From Physcia stellaris (Eukaryota > Ascomycota > Lecanoromycetes > Caliciales > Physciaceae), in assembly GCA_018902385.1 (NCBI GenBank), contig JABSSW010000068.1:1-64000 (forward strand): 64,000 bases of DNA, in the 5' to 3' direction. Below are positions 13,495 through 27,350 of the stretch, piece by piece. Made by a program: the position numbers and the translations under genes. Position 1 is the stretch's first letter. Each line of letters opens with the position of its first letter. The notes below the pieces were generated by a model, which was given only the letters and a program-made list of their open reading frames with translations, had not been told where the DNA came from and ran no database searches.

Positions 13495-16400
13495 TGACGA
13501 GACAAACGACGAAAAGTTCTGTTGATCAAACAAACGATTTGAAAACTTTTTTGACGAAACAACGACGAAATCTTCGACGATAAAAAACGAGAATTGATTC
13601 GATTAATTTTTTTTTTTTTATCATTTTCAATTTTTCTTTTTCAATTATGATTCGAAATCATCACGAAACAATTTTTTTCGAATTTTTTATTTCGATGAAA
13701 CAACGTTTCAAAACGTTGCGCGTCAACGTGAATCGTATGTTGCACGAAATCAACGACAATTTTTTTGACGAAAGTTTCGTTGATCAATTCAAACGTCGTC
13801 GATTTGTATCAACAATCGATTTCATAAAAATGAAAAATGAAAAAATCATTCATTTTCTGAATATCGTCATCATCGATCAATTGAAATGATGAATCAATCA
13901 TAAAATCGTCGATTTTTTAAAAAAATTTGATCGTTTACGCATCGATCGTGATAATTATTTGAACGTTTTGACTCAATATCAAAATTTGTATCATATTGTC
14001 AACGTCGATCGTGACGAATTGATCAATACGAATGTCGAATTAGATGAAATTCGTCGAAAATTGAATATTTTGAAAAGCGAATACGAAAAACAACGTGATT
14101 TACTTTTGATCAAACAAAAAAATTACATTTTTTTGAAAAAAAATCACGACGTTTTGTTGATCAAAACTCGCGATCGTGCACGAAATTTTGACGTCGACGA
14201 TGAAAAAAACGACGATGAAATCAACGTAATTAATTTTTTTCAAAAAAACAAACGACGTTTCAAAACACATTCAAATTTTTTTAAATTCATCGATGAAATA
14301 GAATTCATTTGACGTGTTTGAAAAACAAAAATACACGATAAAATGACGATCAACGTTGATCATTACGACACGAACATAATCGCAATCACTATTGTGATTG
14401 ATTGAATTGAAAATGATATCGATAATCACATACAATCGATTCGTGATATTGATATGAATCACTTCAAAATTTGACATATGATGTTGAAATTTTTGAACAT
14501 TATTTACGAAAATTTTAATTTCAAACGCAATATGCGTAATCAATTTCGAACATTGATCATGAATACTCAAAATTTTCAATTTTTTTATTTCATTTTTTTT
14601 CGTTTTAGCAATTCAATTGATTATAACGAAGTCATCAAAATCGAGAAATTAATGAACAAAATTTTCTGAAATTTGAAAAAAACGATGAATGTATATTCAC
14701 GTGAATTCATCACGTTCGATGAAATTCGAATCATTTTGCAACAAATATACAATCGACAATCGAATTTTCGAAAAAAAAAAATCGCGACACGTCAACAACG
14801 TTTTAAATTGTTTCAATTCAAATCAATTTTTGTCGTTTCGATTTCGATGTTTTTTACGAAATTTGTCATCTCGATTTTTTTCGTGAAATTTACAATTCAT
14901 TTACATTTCAACGTTGAAATCAAAATTCGTGATTCGATGATCAACAAATTGATCGTCACGAACAAATGTTTCACATGTGACGAATTGAATCACGTTTGAA
15001 AAAAATGTTCGAACGATCACAAACATCAAAAACGTCATTGACACAAAATGCAAATATCGTACATGAATTTAATCGTCGAGTCGAATGATTTTGATTCGAA
15101 AAATTAACAATTCACATCAAAAACGCGATTGATGAATGTTTAAAAAATTTTTTTATTCACAACGATGATTTGTTTGATTTTTTCATCAAACAATCTTTAA
15201 TCATCAATTGTACGTTATCATTCAACGATAATAAACATAAATTAAAAATTTTAATAAACATTGATGCAATTGATTATGCATTCATTGATAAAAAAATCGC
15301 GCAATTTGTATGCAACATGTTGAACATAAAATTCGTATTTTTATTGAAATCGAAATCATTGATTGAATTCGACGATCGTCAAATTTTTTCAATAACTCAC
15401 GTCATATATTCTAAATTAACGATAAAATTGCATTTCGAGTTGATCGTTTTTTTGTTAATCATCGATCTGAATAATCACTCGATAATTTTAGAAAAATCGT
15501 GAATGAACAAACATGAAATCATATTGAACATGATTTACGATAAATTGATTTTCAAATCGTTCAAATGCAATCATCATGACAATATATTCAATCAAATTGT
15601 TCAAATTCGACGTTTGAAAATTCTCAAATCAAATCGTCGATGAAATGTATTTAATTGACGTCGTGATATCGTGTTATCGTAAAAAAGCAATTCGAAACAT
15701 ATAACGATAATAGAATTTCGATATATCATTTTATTTCGTTTCAAAATCAAATTTTTATTTTTCACAGTTGAAAACGAATCAAATGTATTCGATTCGAAAT
15801 GTTTCGATTGTTCAACTCATTCGAACGTCGATAACGATGACGAGTCGTCAATCATCGAGTCAAATAATTCAAAAATTGATATCACAACGATTACGAAAAC
15901 GACATTCGTCAAAAAAAAGAATTTAAAAAGACAACGCAACAAACGTTGAAAAATCAAAAAACAACAATTCGAAATTTTTTCATCATCGAAATTGAATTCA
16001 AACGATTCAATGAATATCGCGATGATTGATGCAATTTTTTTTTGTTTATTCGTCGATTTCAAAAATAAAAAACCAAAAATGCAATGTTTTTTCATTACGA
16101 TCAATCAAATCGATTTCGCGCTCAAAGCATTGCGAACAAATTCTGAATCGTTGAAAATTGTTGTCATAATTAAAAAAAATTTGAAACATGAACAAATCAA
16201 ATCGATTCTTGAACGCATAATGAAAAAAATATTCAAATATTTCAAACATTTGTCAAAAATATTCGATTTTCAAAAAACAATTGAATTGTCATCGCATCGA
16301 TTTTACGATCACAAAATCGAATTTTTAAACGATAATAATACATTGTTTCGAAACAAAATATATTCATTGTTCGAATTCAAATTTCAAAAACTCAAAAAAT

Positions 16401-17276
16401 ATTTGAAAAATAATTTTCAAAAAAATTTTATCGTATTCAATCAAATTGTTTACGTTTCGCTCGTTTTATTTGCAATTAAATCAAATGATCAATTACGTTT
16501 GTGTGTGAATTATCGACGACTCAATCACATCACGAAACGCAATCGATATTTCATTTTTTTGATCGAAAAAATTTTAATCAAAATGCAAAATTGCAAATAT
16601 TTGATTAAATTGAATATCATATCGATTTTCAACAAATTTCGAATGAATGAAAAAAATGAAAAAATCATCACGTTCGTTATTTTCATGAAATCGTACAAAT
16701 ATCGAATATTATTTTTCGAATTAATTAACGAATTCGCGAATTGACAACATTACATGAACGATTTGTTGTTCAATTTTTTGAACGAATTCTGTCAAATCTA
16801 TTTAAATGATATTTTCATTTACAGCAAATTCAAGAAGAAACACATCGTTCACGTTCGCAAAATGTTGAAAAAATTCAAAAAAATCGAATTACAAATGAAT
16901 ATTGAGAAATGCGAATTTTTCAAAAAAAAAATGACATTTTTGAACATCATATTATCGATAGATGATTTTCGCATGAATTCGAAAAAAATAAAAATCATTG
17001 TCAATTGAAAACGTTTTACGAATTTGGAAAAAATACAAATTTTCGTGAATTTCGTCAACTTTTACAAACGATTCATTCGTGATTTTTCGAAAAAGATTCG
17101 AGTTTTCATTCGAATGATCAAAAAACTTGTGAGTTTCGAATGAATTGACGAAATCGAAAAAATCTTCAATTTTCTCAAGAAAACAATGACGAAAATTTTC
17201 ATATTACGATATTACGATCGAACAAAACAAATCATTTTAAAAATCGATTTTTTTGATTACGTCAATGCAAAAATAC

Positions 17277-17470
17277 TGTTATGCGTAATGTGTGAATTGA
17301 TTGATTTAGAAACTATGAACGACAAAATGTCAATTTATGTACAGTAATTGCGAATCAGTTGTCTGATCATCATTCATTTAATATGAAATGACGACAGGAT
17401 TTTTGTCAAAAGTCATGTCAAAATATTTGATCTAAATTCATATCATTTAATTTGATTTTGTGTCATAACA
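17277..17470 (-). repeat. E4 left LTR (its 3' LTR; 194 bases)
   Basis: It has a perfect TGTTATG...CATAACA terminal inverted pattern and is preceded by AATAC. It matches 24541-24734 except at nine transitions. Confidence 0.95.
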
Positions 17471-20400
17471 ATCTGTCAATCAAAAAAAAGAAAAATCAAT
17501 GTTTTCATTGAGTTTCATGTTTTATCATCATGCGTAATCATATCATGCATCAATTTATTTTCTTTTCGCTTTTCGTTTGTCGTTGCGATCATCAGAATTC
17601 TGCGAATGATTGAGTTCGTATTGTTCAATGAAGTTCTGAAAATTCTGTAGTTCGAAAATGAATCGTCATTCGTCATATTTCGATTCATAGTCGATTCATT
17701 TGACTAGATATTGAATTACGAAAGTTTTATTGTACTTTTTAGTTCGCTTTTCGATTAGTTTTTCAATTTCATAAAATTTGTATTGATTCGTATCGTTTTC
17801 GATTTCAATGAAGTCAAAATAATGAAAACGCGAACGATTGTAAAAATCAACTTCAACAAATGTTGATTCGAATTGTGTTATAAACACAACGAAATGAATT
17901 CGTCATGTTGATGACAATTTCAATCTGTACGCGAGACGTTCGATGCGTTCAAAAATTCGAAATGATTCGCAACGTTGTTGAAATAATTTTGAATTTGATT
18001 TGTCAAACAGTTTGTAATTTTTGTTGAATTGTAAATAAATTTTTTCATTTTGTTTGAATCGAATAGAAATATGACGCGAGTCATAGTATATTTTGATTTT
18101 GACAGTCGCAAAGTTCGTGACATCGACAATTTCTCGCTGATATTTCATGCGTTGCGTTGACAAATTCTGTACATTTGCTGTGTTAATTTCGATGAGACTC
18201 GATATCGCGTTTCTGACTTTGAATTCGTATATGATTTCATTGAATGATAAATCTGTAACGATGTTAAACGTGTTGTTTAATTGAATTTGAATTGCAAAAA
18301 GAATTAAGATGTAATCGATGTTCGAAAATTTTATGACGAAATATCTGATAACAATTTCAACAATCTGATTGATTCGTTTTGACGAGTCATTCGTTTGCGA
18401 ATGATATGTCATTGATATCAACAATTTCGTGTTTAGTTTGATGAAGAACATTTGTCAGAAATTCGACATGAATTTTGAATCGCGATTTGAAATTATAGTC
18501 TCAAACATTTTTCAATCGATTATTAACAATTTGTTCAATAATGCGTTGATTCATTTTTTCGCTTCATAAATTTTCTTGTCGAAAATCAATGAAATTCGAC
18601 GAGAGTGTTTACAAATTGCGAACATAACAGTGTTCATTTCGTCAAACATAGCTAAAATGAAATCAATGACAATGATATGAAACGAACGCGAAACGAATGT
18701 GATAAACATGAGTTTTTCGTACGATCGATGACGTTTGATTTGTGCTAATTGACAAATAAAACAATGCTCGATATATTTTCTAATCTTTCGCGAAAGTCGA
18801 GATATGTATAACGTATTGAAAATTCTGTTATAGCATCGATGAACTTCTGAATGCTGATTTTGATCGTGAATTAAACGAAATATTTCGCGTTTCATTGTGA
18901 TCGATATACACGATCGACGCGAATCAATGTCAACGTGATATATAATGTCATTCGTATCTATCGCGAAATTGATTTCTGTTCTGAATTTCTTTGATATAAA
19001 CTTCGTATCGTCATTTTTTTGCTCATTGACGTTTCGATTCTTTACGTTGTTTCCGAGCGACGACGAAATTTGAAAATTTCGAATCGACAAATTCTGTTTT
19101 TTCTCGTGCACTCGAATCGTCAGCGATTTTAGCATTCTGATCATGTTTCGTTATGTTTTTTTTTTCTGATATTCGTTTTTGATTTTCTTTTTTAGATTTT
19201 TCGACATGACAATAAAAATGTTTTGAAAAGCGTAACAGTCGAAATTATTCGAAAAATCGATTATTTCGTCATGATATGTGTTCAAATCAAATTTATTTTT
19301 TGAACTTTTGTCGATCTGCTCATTTTCAAAAGCTAATTTTGATAACGCATTCGAAACGACATGATTTTTTCTGATTTATATTTCATTTTCAATTTAAATT
19401 GTGACAGATAGACTGAAGCACGAACGAAACGAAAATGAATTTATCGATGTTTCTTCGAATTCATCGTGATTTGCTTAACGATGAAAATATTGACGACATG
19501 ATTCGTGAAAACGACAATGATATTTTTGATTGTTTTTATCATATGTCGAATTTTTTTGACAACTCATATTAAATCACACATTTCGAGTTCGATGAATCAA
19601 TATTTGATTTCGATTTCGTTCAACATTTTGCTTAAAAATAGAATGAGTTCGATGTCGTTACGTTTGAGTTTGTCTGAATTGTTGTTTGTTTTAAAATGAT
19701 AAATCATCGCGTCGAATTCGCGTCGTTTAAACGCGTCGATGTCGATGTACAATTCTCGATCGAAATCAAATGTATCAAAATGAAATTTTGCTAAAAGTTT
19801 TTTGCAATAATCGATATGATTTTAATTTCTCAGTTGAAAAATTGTTCATTACGATTTTTTGCGAATAGATTTTGCGAATGATGTTTTTGTTGAAAAATGA
19901 CTGACGTAAAAATAGAATTTTGCGACGTTGTAACGCGTTCGTTTTTTGAGCATAAAACGCGACGAATTCTTGTAATCATTTTGTTAAATTTAGATAAATT
20001 TTCAGATTTTTCAGAATATATGAGAAATTCAATTTGATTATTGTTTTCAATTTATCGATTGCGATAATGAAATCAAAAGCGTCAATTTTTTGATCAAGAA
20101 GTGCGATCGTAAAATAGTCAAAAAATGATTTTTTCGACGACAAACTAATTTCATAGATATTCAATCGTTCGAACATCGAATGAAAATGAGTCATATGTTT
20201 TTCAAAAATATTGAAAAAAACGACAATGTCGTTTACGTAAACACGAGCAAACTCGCGAAAATTTCGAAAAATGAAGTCGATTCGTCGCTGTACGTATGAT
20301 GATGAATTTTTGAAATTCATCACGACGACGTTAAACTGTTTTTGTTTTCTATGTGAAACGACGATAAATTTATGTCTGTTTGCAAATTTTATCAATTACT

Positions 20401-23400
20401 GATGAAAAAAACTCGCAACGTCAAAAACGAATATAAATTTGCATTCGACGACAACTGAAATAATGTCTGATTGAAAAAACATAGAATAGAAATCGATTAA
20501 AATGATTTTGTTTAATTCGCGTATATTCACGACGACTCGATTTTTGCGTTTTGAATCGTTTGATTCAAATATTGTTTTTCATATTGCGAAAACAGAATAA
20601 TCATGCGAAATGAATTGACTGATGTATTTCATGCGATTTTGTGCATGTAACTTGTCAAAGATTTCGTTTACAAATTTTCTGTTTGCGAAATCAAGCGAAT
20701 ACATTTTTGCTGTTTCGATTTTGACGTCAGATTTCAATTCGATTGACATTCATTCATTTTTCGAGATTTTCATCGTAAATTCATTGTCGTTTTACAATTC
20801 TGAATAGTTCAACGCAACGTTTGCAAACTTAGTTCGAGCGTTAACGTCATCGTAAACAGTAATTTCAGTTGACAAAATTTCTTTCACATTAATATTAGAA
20901 TTTACAGCAATAAAATCGTTAGAATTGCGTGCAAAATTGAACGCAGAATTGATCAAATTTGCGACGAAATTAGTCGCGATCGCATCGTGCAAATTTTCAT
21001 AATTAGTCGCGATAATCGCGTCAATTGTCATGATCGAAACATCAAATTTCAAAATTTGTTTGAATCAATTTCTAGAAACAGATTTATGAGCATTAGCAGC
21101 TAAATGAACGTATTTCGAATTAACTAAATAGCATTCTTTTTTTTCGTACTTTTGTACGAGTTTCAAACGCGTATTTTTGAGAATGTAAACATTTTCAGAG
21201 TTGATGTTGTGAGCTTGAACGATCTTTGTATGAGCATCGATAATATGAAAAAAAACGTTTTCATCTTGATTTAGTCGTTCAATTCGTGAAAACGTGAACA
21301 TAAAATCGCGTTCAATAAATAAATTATTCTTTTCACGTAATTTGAAAAAGATTGTAGAAATTGATTTAGTTGAAATTTTAATAATCTCGTTGACACGAAC
21401 AACGCGTTTGACTTGTGATTCAACATTAATGACATTTAGTTTAACTCGTATATTTTTGCAGTTTTCTATAGTGACGATTTGTTTGTTTACATTTATATTC
21501 ATTTGTTTTGAATTCAGTATATCATTGTTTAGAAGAATTTTTGTTTTCAATTTTTTCATTATGTAAATTTGTCGCGTAAATGTGACGATCGCATCGTCGT
21601 CATCAGTCGAGATTTCAAAAACACGAAAAATTAGTGAAATATGATCAGTTGTTGTGACGACGACGTTCTCGATATCGCGAATTTTGAAAAATTTCATGAT
21701 TTGTCGCGCATGTGTTTTGTAATCAAATATTTTTTGCATCAGAAATTTACGATCGATTAGAAATGCATCGCATTCGATATCGACGCACATATCAATAAAA
21801 AATTGTTCTATGTTTGTCTTTATCGTGACGTAACGTCACGAGCGAAATTCGAAACTGAATCGTGTATTTGTTTTGATATTTGACTGTATGATAAATGTTT
21901 GATAATTATGAACATTTTTCGTCGACGATGTGTCAAATTTAATCGAAATTGTTTGACACGAGCGCAGATGTCGATGAAATTTGTTATTAAAATAAAATTT
22001 CGATTGACAACGTTTGCATACATAAATTTTTGTCTGTTTGATTGAAATATTCACAAAATACTCGAGTGACTCATGAGTCACATAATTTTCATTAGATTTC
22101 TGAGTTTCGAAATGTTTTTCGTCATGATATTCATCATTTATCATAAATATTTTTGGCGCGTTTTCAGTATTCATGTTGTGATCATTTTGATAGTTTTTTT
22201 CATCGTTTGAGTAACTGTTTTTTGTTTTTTCTTTCGCAAAATACGTTCGTCGATATGATGTTTCATTTTGATTAGACGTTTCATTCTGATTAGAATAAGT
22301 ATTTTGTTTAGACGAAAACGAAAATGAATTTGAAAAATCAACAAAGTATTGATTAAAACGTAAAAATTGCGAGTATTGAGATCGCGAATCGAACATGTTT
22401 CGATTCTTTTGAGTTTCGCTTTGTTGCGTTTGTTGAAATCGATATTACTGATTTGCGTATGAACGTTTTTGCATATTTTGTGTCGATTGTTGTCGATTTG
22501 AATAATTTGATTGATACGAGCGTTACTGTTGTTGAAAAGCGTAAACGTTATTTTGTTTGTCAAACTGATATGAAATTGAATATTGCGTCTGTCGTGATTG
22601 CGAAAAAAATTCATTGAGATTTTCGTAATCACTACGCTCATTGATGAAAAAGAAAATATTATACGAATCGAATGAAATTGAAATTTGAAAACGATAAATG
22701 AATTGAAAACGACGATCGTTTTCGAATGAATGATAAAAACGATATCGATTTTCAATGTTTCATCATATTTTTTTTTTATCATCAAATTGCTGAAGAAACT
22801 CATTCATGATAATTTTTTCTGTCGATTTAGTTAAATCTCGTCGAAATTCTAGTTTCAACTCATTGTAAATTAGATAGAGCTGTGAATAGATTGACATCAT
22901 AGTCGATTTAGCATTTCTGATTATTATTTCAACGAAATCGAATGATTTTTTATGTTTGCGAACATTTTTCATAATGTATTTCTTTTTCGTGATCATCGTC
23001 AACGTCGTGAACGACGATTTTTTATAACGTTTTAGCAACAAACGTTTTCATTTTTTTACGTTTTTTTCTAATTTGATCAATCTTTTTTGATCGTCATTGA
23101 CGATTTCAATATATCATCGTAATGCATAATCACGCATGCAATTATAGAAATTTGTTCGAATCATATCAGCATTTTTGAGCAATGTCATATTTTTAATTTT
23201 TTCAATATAGAAATGAACATCTCGAAAGTATGTATTTTTGTTCGAATGCTCGATCGAATTGTCGATGATAACGTTTTTTTTTTCGTATCACGAATCGAAA
23301 AATTTTGTTTTTTGAACATTTCATTTGACGTCATCGTCATTATCAAAAGATTCGATTGAACTTGATAATTCGACAGAATTTTGAAATTTTGTCTGAACAT

Positions 23401-24540
23401 CGTTTCGAACATCTGTAATCAATGTTTGAAAAATTTGTCATTGTTGTTGCGTGAATTTCGTGTTTTGTCAATTGTTATTTTCGTTCGTCATATTTGAATT
23501 GAATGCGAAAATAGATTCGATATTTTCTGTGTTTCGAAAAATGATGTTCAGCGAAACTATGATGTTGTTTCGTCGTTGAAAAAACGACGTCGACGAGATG
23601 ATTTGAAATTTACGACGTAAATTTTTCGAAAAATGAGCGTAAAAAATATCAAAAAAAATATTTGCAATCGTCGATTTTAGATCAAAAATGAATGACGTAA
23701 TTCGATCACTAATTCAATCGAAAAATGATTGATTGTTTCGATACGTTTCGATGACGATCACGAAAGCTTTAAAATTTTTGCGAAAACGAGTTTTGTCGAC
23801 GATTCATTCTGCTGAATAGACAATGTTTGTCGAGATTGAATAACTAATAATTGACAACGATGTTAATTTAAAACAATTAATTACGATGTTGTTCACAGTA
23901 GCTTCTGCAAATGTATTGACAAAATAAATTGAATCAATTGTATCGATGTAATCGAATAACTCAAACGCAATGCGAATGATTTGTGATGTGAAAACAATCA
24001 AAATGATTTAAATGAAAATGATGTGTCGTATTGAAATCTGAGATAAAATGATGATAAACAAAACAAAGAGAAAAAAAGCGAATTGAAATTTTCAAAGTTT
24101 GTTGAACAAATTATCTGTTGATGAAAAGACAAATGAAATCGTTGAATTGAATTGCTCGAATCAAACAAAAACTCGATGATGAATTGACGCTCAAATGTGT
24201 CGTCATTGAGCGATGACAACACGAATTCAAGCGAAAACTTGAAATGCTCAACTATTTGAAAAAAAAATCAGTCGTCTCTACTGAGAATTGTAAAAAGTCG
24301 AGAGAGCGTGATTGAATGATTCATTTTCAAATGAGTATTGATTGTTGATGAAAATGAATGATTGATTTCGATCGACACGTCAAATCGAGAGAGCAACGAA
24401 ACTTTCGACTGCGACAACGAGATCAATGATGAATAATTGACATTTAAAATCGTATGCTATCTCGAAAACTGATACGTCAAAAACAATTGATGATGTCGAT
24501 TTGTTTACGTACAAATCATCGTTTGAATGATGTTATCAAT

Positions 24541-24734
24541 TGTTATGCGTAATGTGTGAATTGATTGATTTAGAAACTATGAACGACAAAATGTCAATTT
24601 ATGTACAGTAATTGCGAGTCAATTGTCTGATCATCATTCATTTAGTATGAAATGACGACAGAATTTTTGTCAAAAGTCATGTCAGAATATTTGATTTAAA
24701 TTCATATCATCTAATCTGATCTTGTGTCATAACA
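24541..24734 (-). repeat. E4 right LTR (its 5' LTR; 194 bases)
   Basis: It is the same length and has the same termini as 17277-17470, and is followed by AATAC at 24735-24739, after which the E2 RNase H region continues. Confidence 0.95.
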
Positions 24735-27113
24735 AATACTATTTCAATATAACGACGAAAAAATGTTGCATTTCGTTGTTTTTTACAATCGCAACATGAT
24801 TTCAATCGAATGCAATTACGAAATTTATAACAAAAAATTATTAATCATCATTCGTTGTTTAAAGCATTGACGTTTTGAATTCGAAAACATCGAAAAATCG
24901 ATCAAAATTTTCATCGATCACAAAAAATTGAAAATTTTTATGACGTCGAAAAAATTCACTTCTCGTTAAACTCGTTGAGCAGAAATTCTTTCGAAATTCA
25001 ACATTGTCATTCAATTTCAATTCGAAACTCAAAACGTTAAAACAAATGTTTTGATTCGTATGTTTGATTTTCGATTCAAAAACGAAATTGATGAACGACA
25101 TCAATATCGAAAACAAATATTATTCATTTCAAAACGATTCGAAATTTACGCGATAGAATTTGACGAATCTATCTACGAACGAATTTTGATTATCAATAAA
25201 ATTGACGATGATTGCACGACATATCGTGAAATCATCGAACAAAATTTCACATCAATGAACGAAATCGATTTACGAAATTGCAATGAAAAAAACGATGTTT
25301 TATATCGAAATGATCGATTATGAATGTTTGTCGACGTTTTTTTACTCGTTGATTTTTTCAAAAAAATTCATGAATTTTCGATTTCGAAACATTCAAATTT
25401 CAATCGTATGAAAAATTTTATACGTCGCGATTATTATTGATTCAACATGCGCAAATTCGTTCGTCGATACGTACGCAATTGTTATGAATGTCAACGTACG
25501 AAAATTTTTCGAAATCGAAAAAATGATTTATTCATTTTTTTGATCATTTTTTTGCAACGTTGAATCGACATATTTATGAATTTTATCATCGAGTTGTTCG
25601 ACGTTCACGATCACAACGTCATTTGCACGATAATCGACAAATTTAATAAAAAACGTCATTACGTGTTTTGCATCGTCGACGATGAAAATACAAATGCGAA
25701 AATCACGATCAAAATATTTATCAATTACGTGTTTCGTACGCATGAACTATTTTTCTTTATAACGTTAAATCGAGAATTTCAATTCATATCATTCGTTTGA
25801 CAAATTTTCTGCAAAATTTTCGACATCAAATGTAAATTTTTCATCGTTTTTCATTCAAAAATCGATGAACAAATCGAAAAAATTGATCAAAATATCGAAA
25901 AACAATTGCGACAATATTGCAATTACATGCAAAACGATTAAAACGTTTGATTGTTTATGATCGAATTTGCAAACAACAACGCGATATTTGCAACAACAAA
26001 ATTATCATCATTTTTCATCAATAAAAATTTTCATTTTCGTATGAGTTTTTCATTAAATTTTATCTCGTATGTTACAACGAAAAACGATTTTTGATCGTCA
26101 AAACAAAAAATATCATCGACACAATGCAAAATATTTTCAATTACGTACGAAATCATGCAAAAATGATTCAAAAACGTATGATAATTCAAATCAACAAATA
26201 TCGAAAAATCGTGAAATACGTCGAAAAAAATTTCGTTTTTTTGAATCGACGAAACATCAAAACGATCAAATCATTTGACAAATTTGATGACAAAAAATTA
26301 AAATCGTACAAAATGTTAAAACGTATGAACAATTTTTATCGATTCGAATTATCAAAAATCATGCGAATTTACGATGTGTTTCATTGTTGATTTTTTCGCA
26401 AAAATTTTCGTGATCTTTTCGAAAATCAAATTAACGAATTTTTCGATTCAATTATAATCAACGAGAATTTCGAATGAAAAATGAACGATATTTTGAAGTT
26501 TCGATATCATTACAATCGTTTTCAATATCGTGTCAATTGATCGAGTTGATTTCATGATCGAACGTGATATTATGTCGATAACGAAAAGTTCGATAATGCT
26601 TTCGCGACGTGATGAACGATTTTCATCGTATTTATTTCACGACAACAAATTCAAAATCGTTCAAAACGTTGATTTCAATATTTCAAATCGTCGTCAGCGA
26701 ATCAAATTTCTCAGCGAATCGTCGTCGCTTTCGAAAAAAAATCGTCATGTTGACATTAATCGAAACTATTTTCGATTAACATTTGACGTTACGAATTCAA
26801 TTTTCACTCATTTGCTTTTGATTTCACGATTTTTATTCAACAATTTAGTTTTTATTATTTTTTCGATGTTATTTACAGTCAAAATTTACATCGCATAAAG
26901 AATTGAATCGTGTCAAAAATATTTTCAAAGATTGTTGTCAAATTTTATCGAATTTTGAGATGACAATAGAATACTAGAAAATGAAAAATGATGATCGTGA
27001 AATTTCTGAATTTTGCGATCATACAATTTGATCAGCAAAATTCTCAACAAAATTTTTAAATCTCGAAACAACAACGAAACGTCGAGACGACGCTCGCGAA
27101 AAGAAAAAAATAA

Positions 27114-27350
27114 TGTTACGAACATGTTTGACAAATAGATTTGACAAATAAATAGACGATATGATAAATGATTGAGCAAATAGATTTAAATCGAATTATG
27201 TTTTAATTTCTTGACGAAATTAGCGTGATTTGAAATTTGACGTTCGCACACTGTTTGCAACTTCATCATTTTGTACATATTTGTTTCTGCAAACTTATTG
27301 TCTTCGTCTAATTAATCAATAATACGTTTATTCAAGCACGACTCATGATA
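27114..27350 (+). repeat. E2 right LTR (237 bases)
   Basis: It is the partner of 5440-5676 and is followed directly by AAAAT (27351-27355), after which E1 sequence resumes with its reverse transcriptase region. Confidence 0.9.

Larger units (their letters stand above)
17277..24734 (-). mobile_element. E4: Ty3/Gypsy-like LTR retroelement, fossil, reversed, nested in the RNase H region of E2
   Basis: Identical-length LTRs of 194 bases start TGTTATG and end CATAACA, with the duplication AATAC on both sides (17272-17276, 24735-24739). Total length is 7458 bases. Read on the minus strand the parts run: gag-like region about 24200-22170; zinc-finger-like CxxC plus HRHLR motif about 22060-21900; retropepsin-like region about 21790-21065; reverse transcriptase about 20760-19950; RNase H about 19700-19280; integrase about 19144-17903; tail to about 17600. 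It has dozens of breaks. Its LTRs differ at only nine sites by my count, the fewest of the four, so it is probably the youngest, although this mutation process is not a clock. Confidence 0.9.
5440..27350 (+). mobile_element. E2: Ty3/Gypsy-like LTR retroelement, fossil, inserted in E1 and itself split by E3 and E4
   Basis: Two LTRs of exactly 237 bases (5440-5676 and 27114-27350) are flanked by the five-base duplication AAAAT (5435-5439 and 27351-27355). Removing E3 and E4 leaves about 6.7 kb, a usual length for the family. Parts in order: gag-like region about 13640-14700; CCHC zinc knuckle about 14967-15011; retropepsin-like region about 15170-15500; reverse transcriptase about 16150-17010; RNase H about 17040-17271, running on after E4 at about 24740-25060; integrase with zinc-binding part and core about 25370-25900; tail to about 26400; then about 700 bases without a clear assignment before the right LTR. 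It is broken throughout, with dozens of breaks. It is younger than E1 and older than E3 and E4. Confidence 0.88.

Noticed and set aside
17277-24734. CRISPR-like or other regularly spaced repeats
   Set aside because: The only repeats are the paired LTRs; there is no array of short spaced repeats anywhere in the window.
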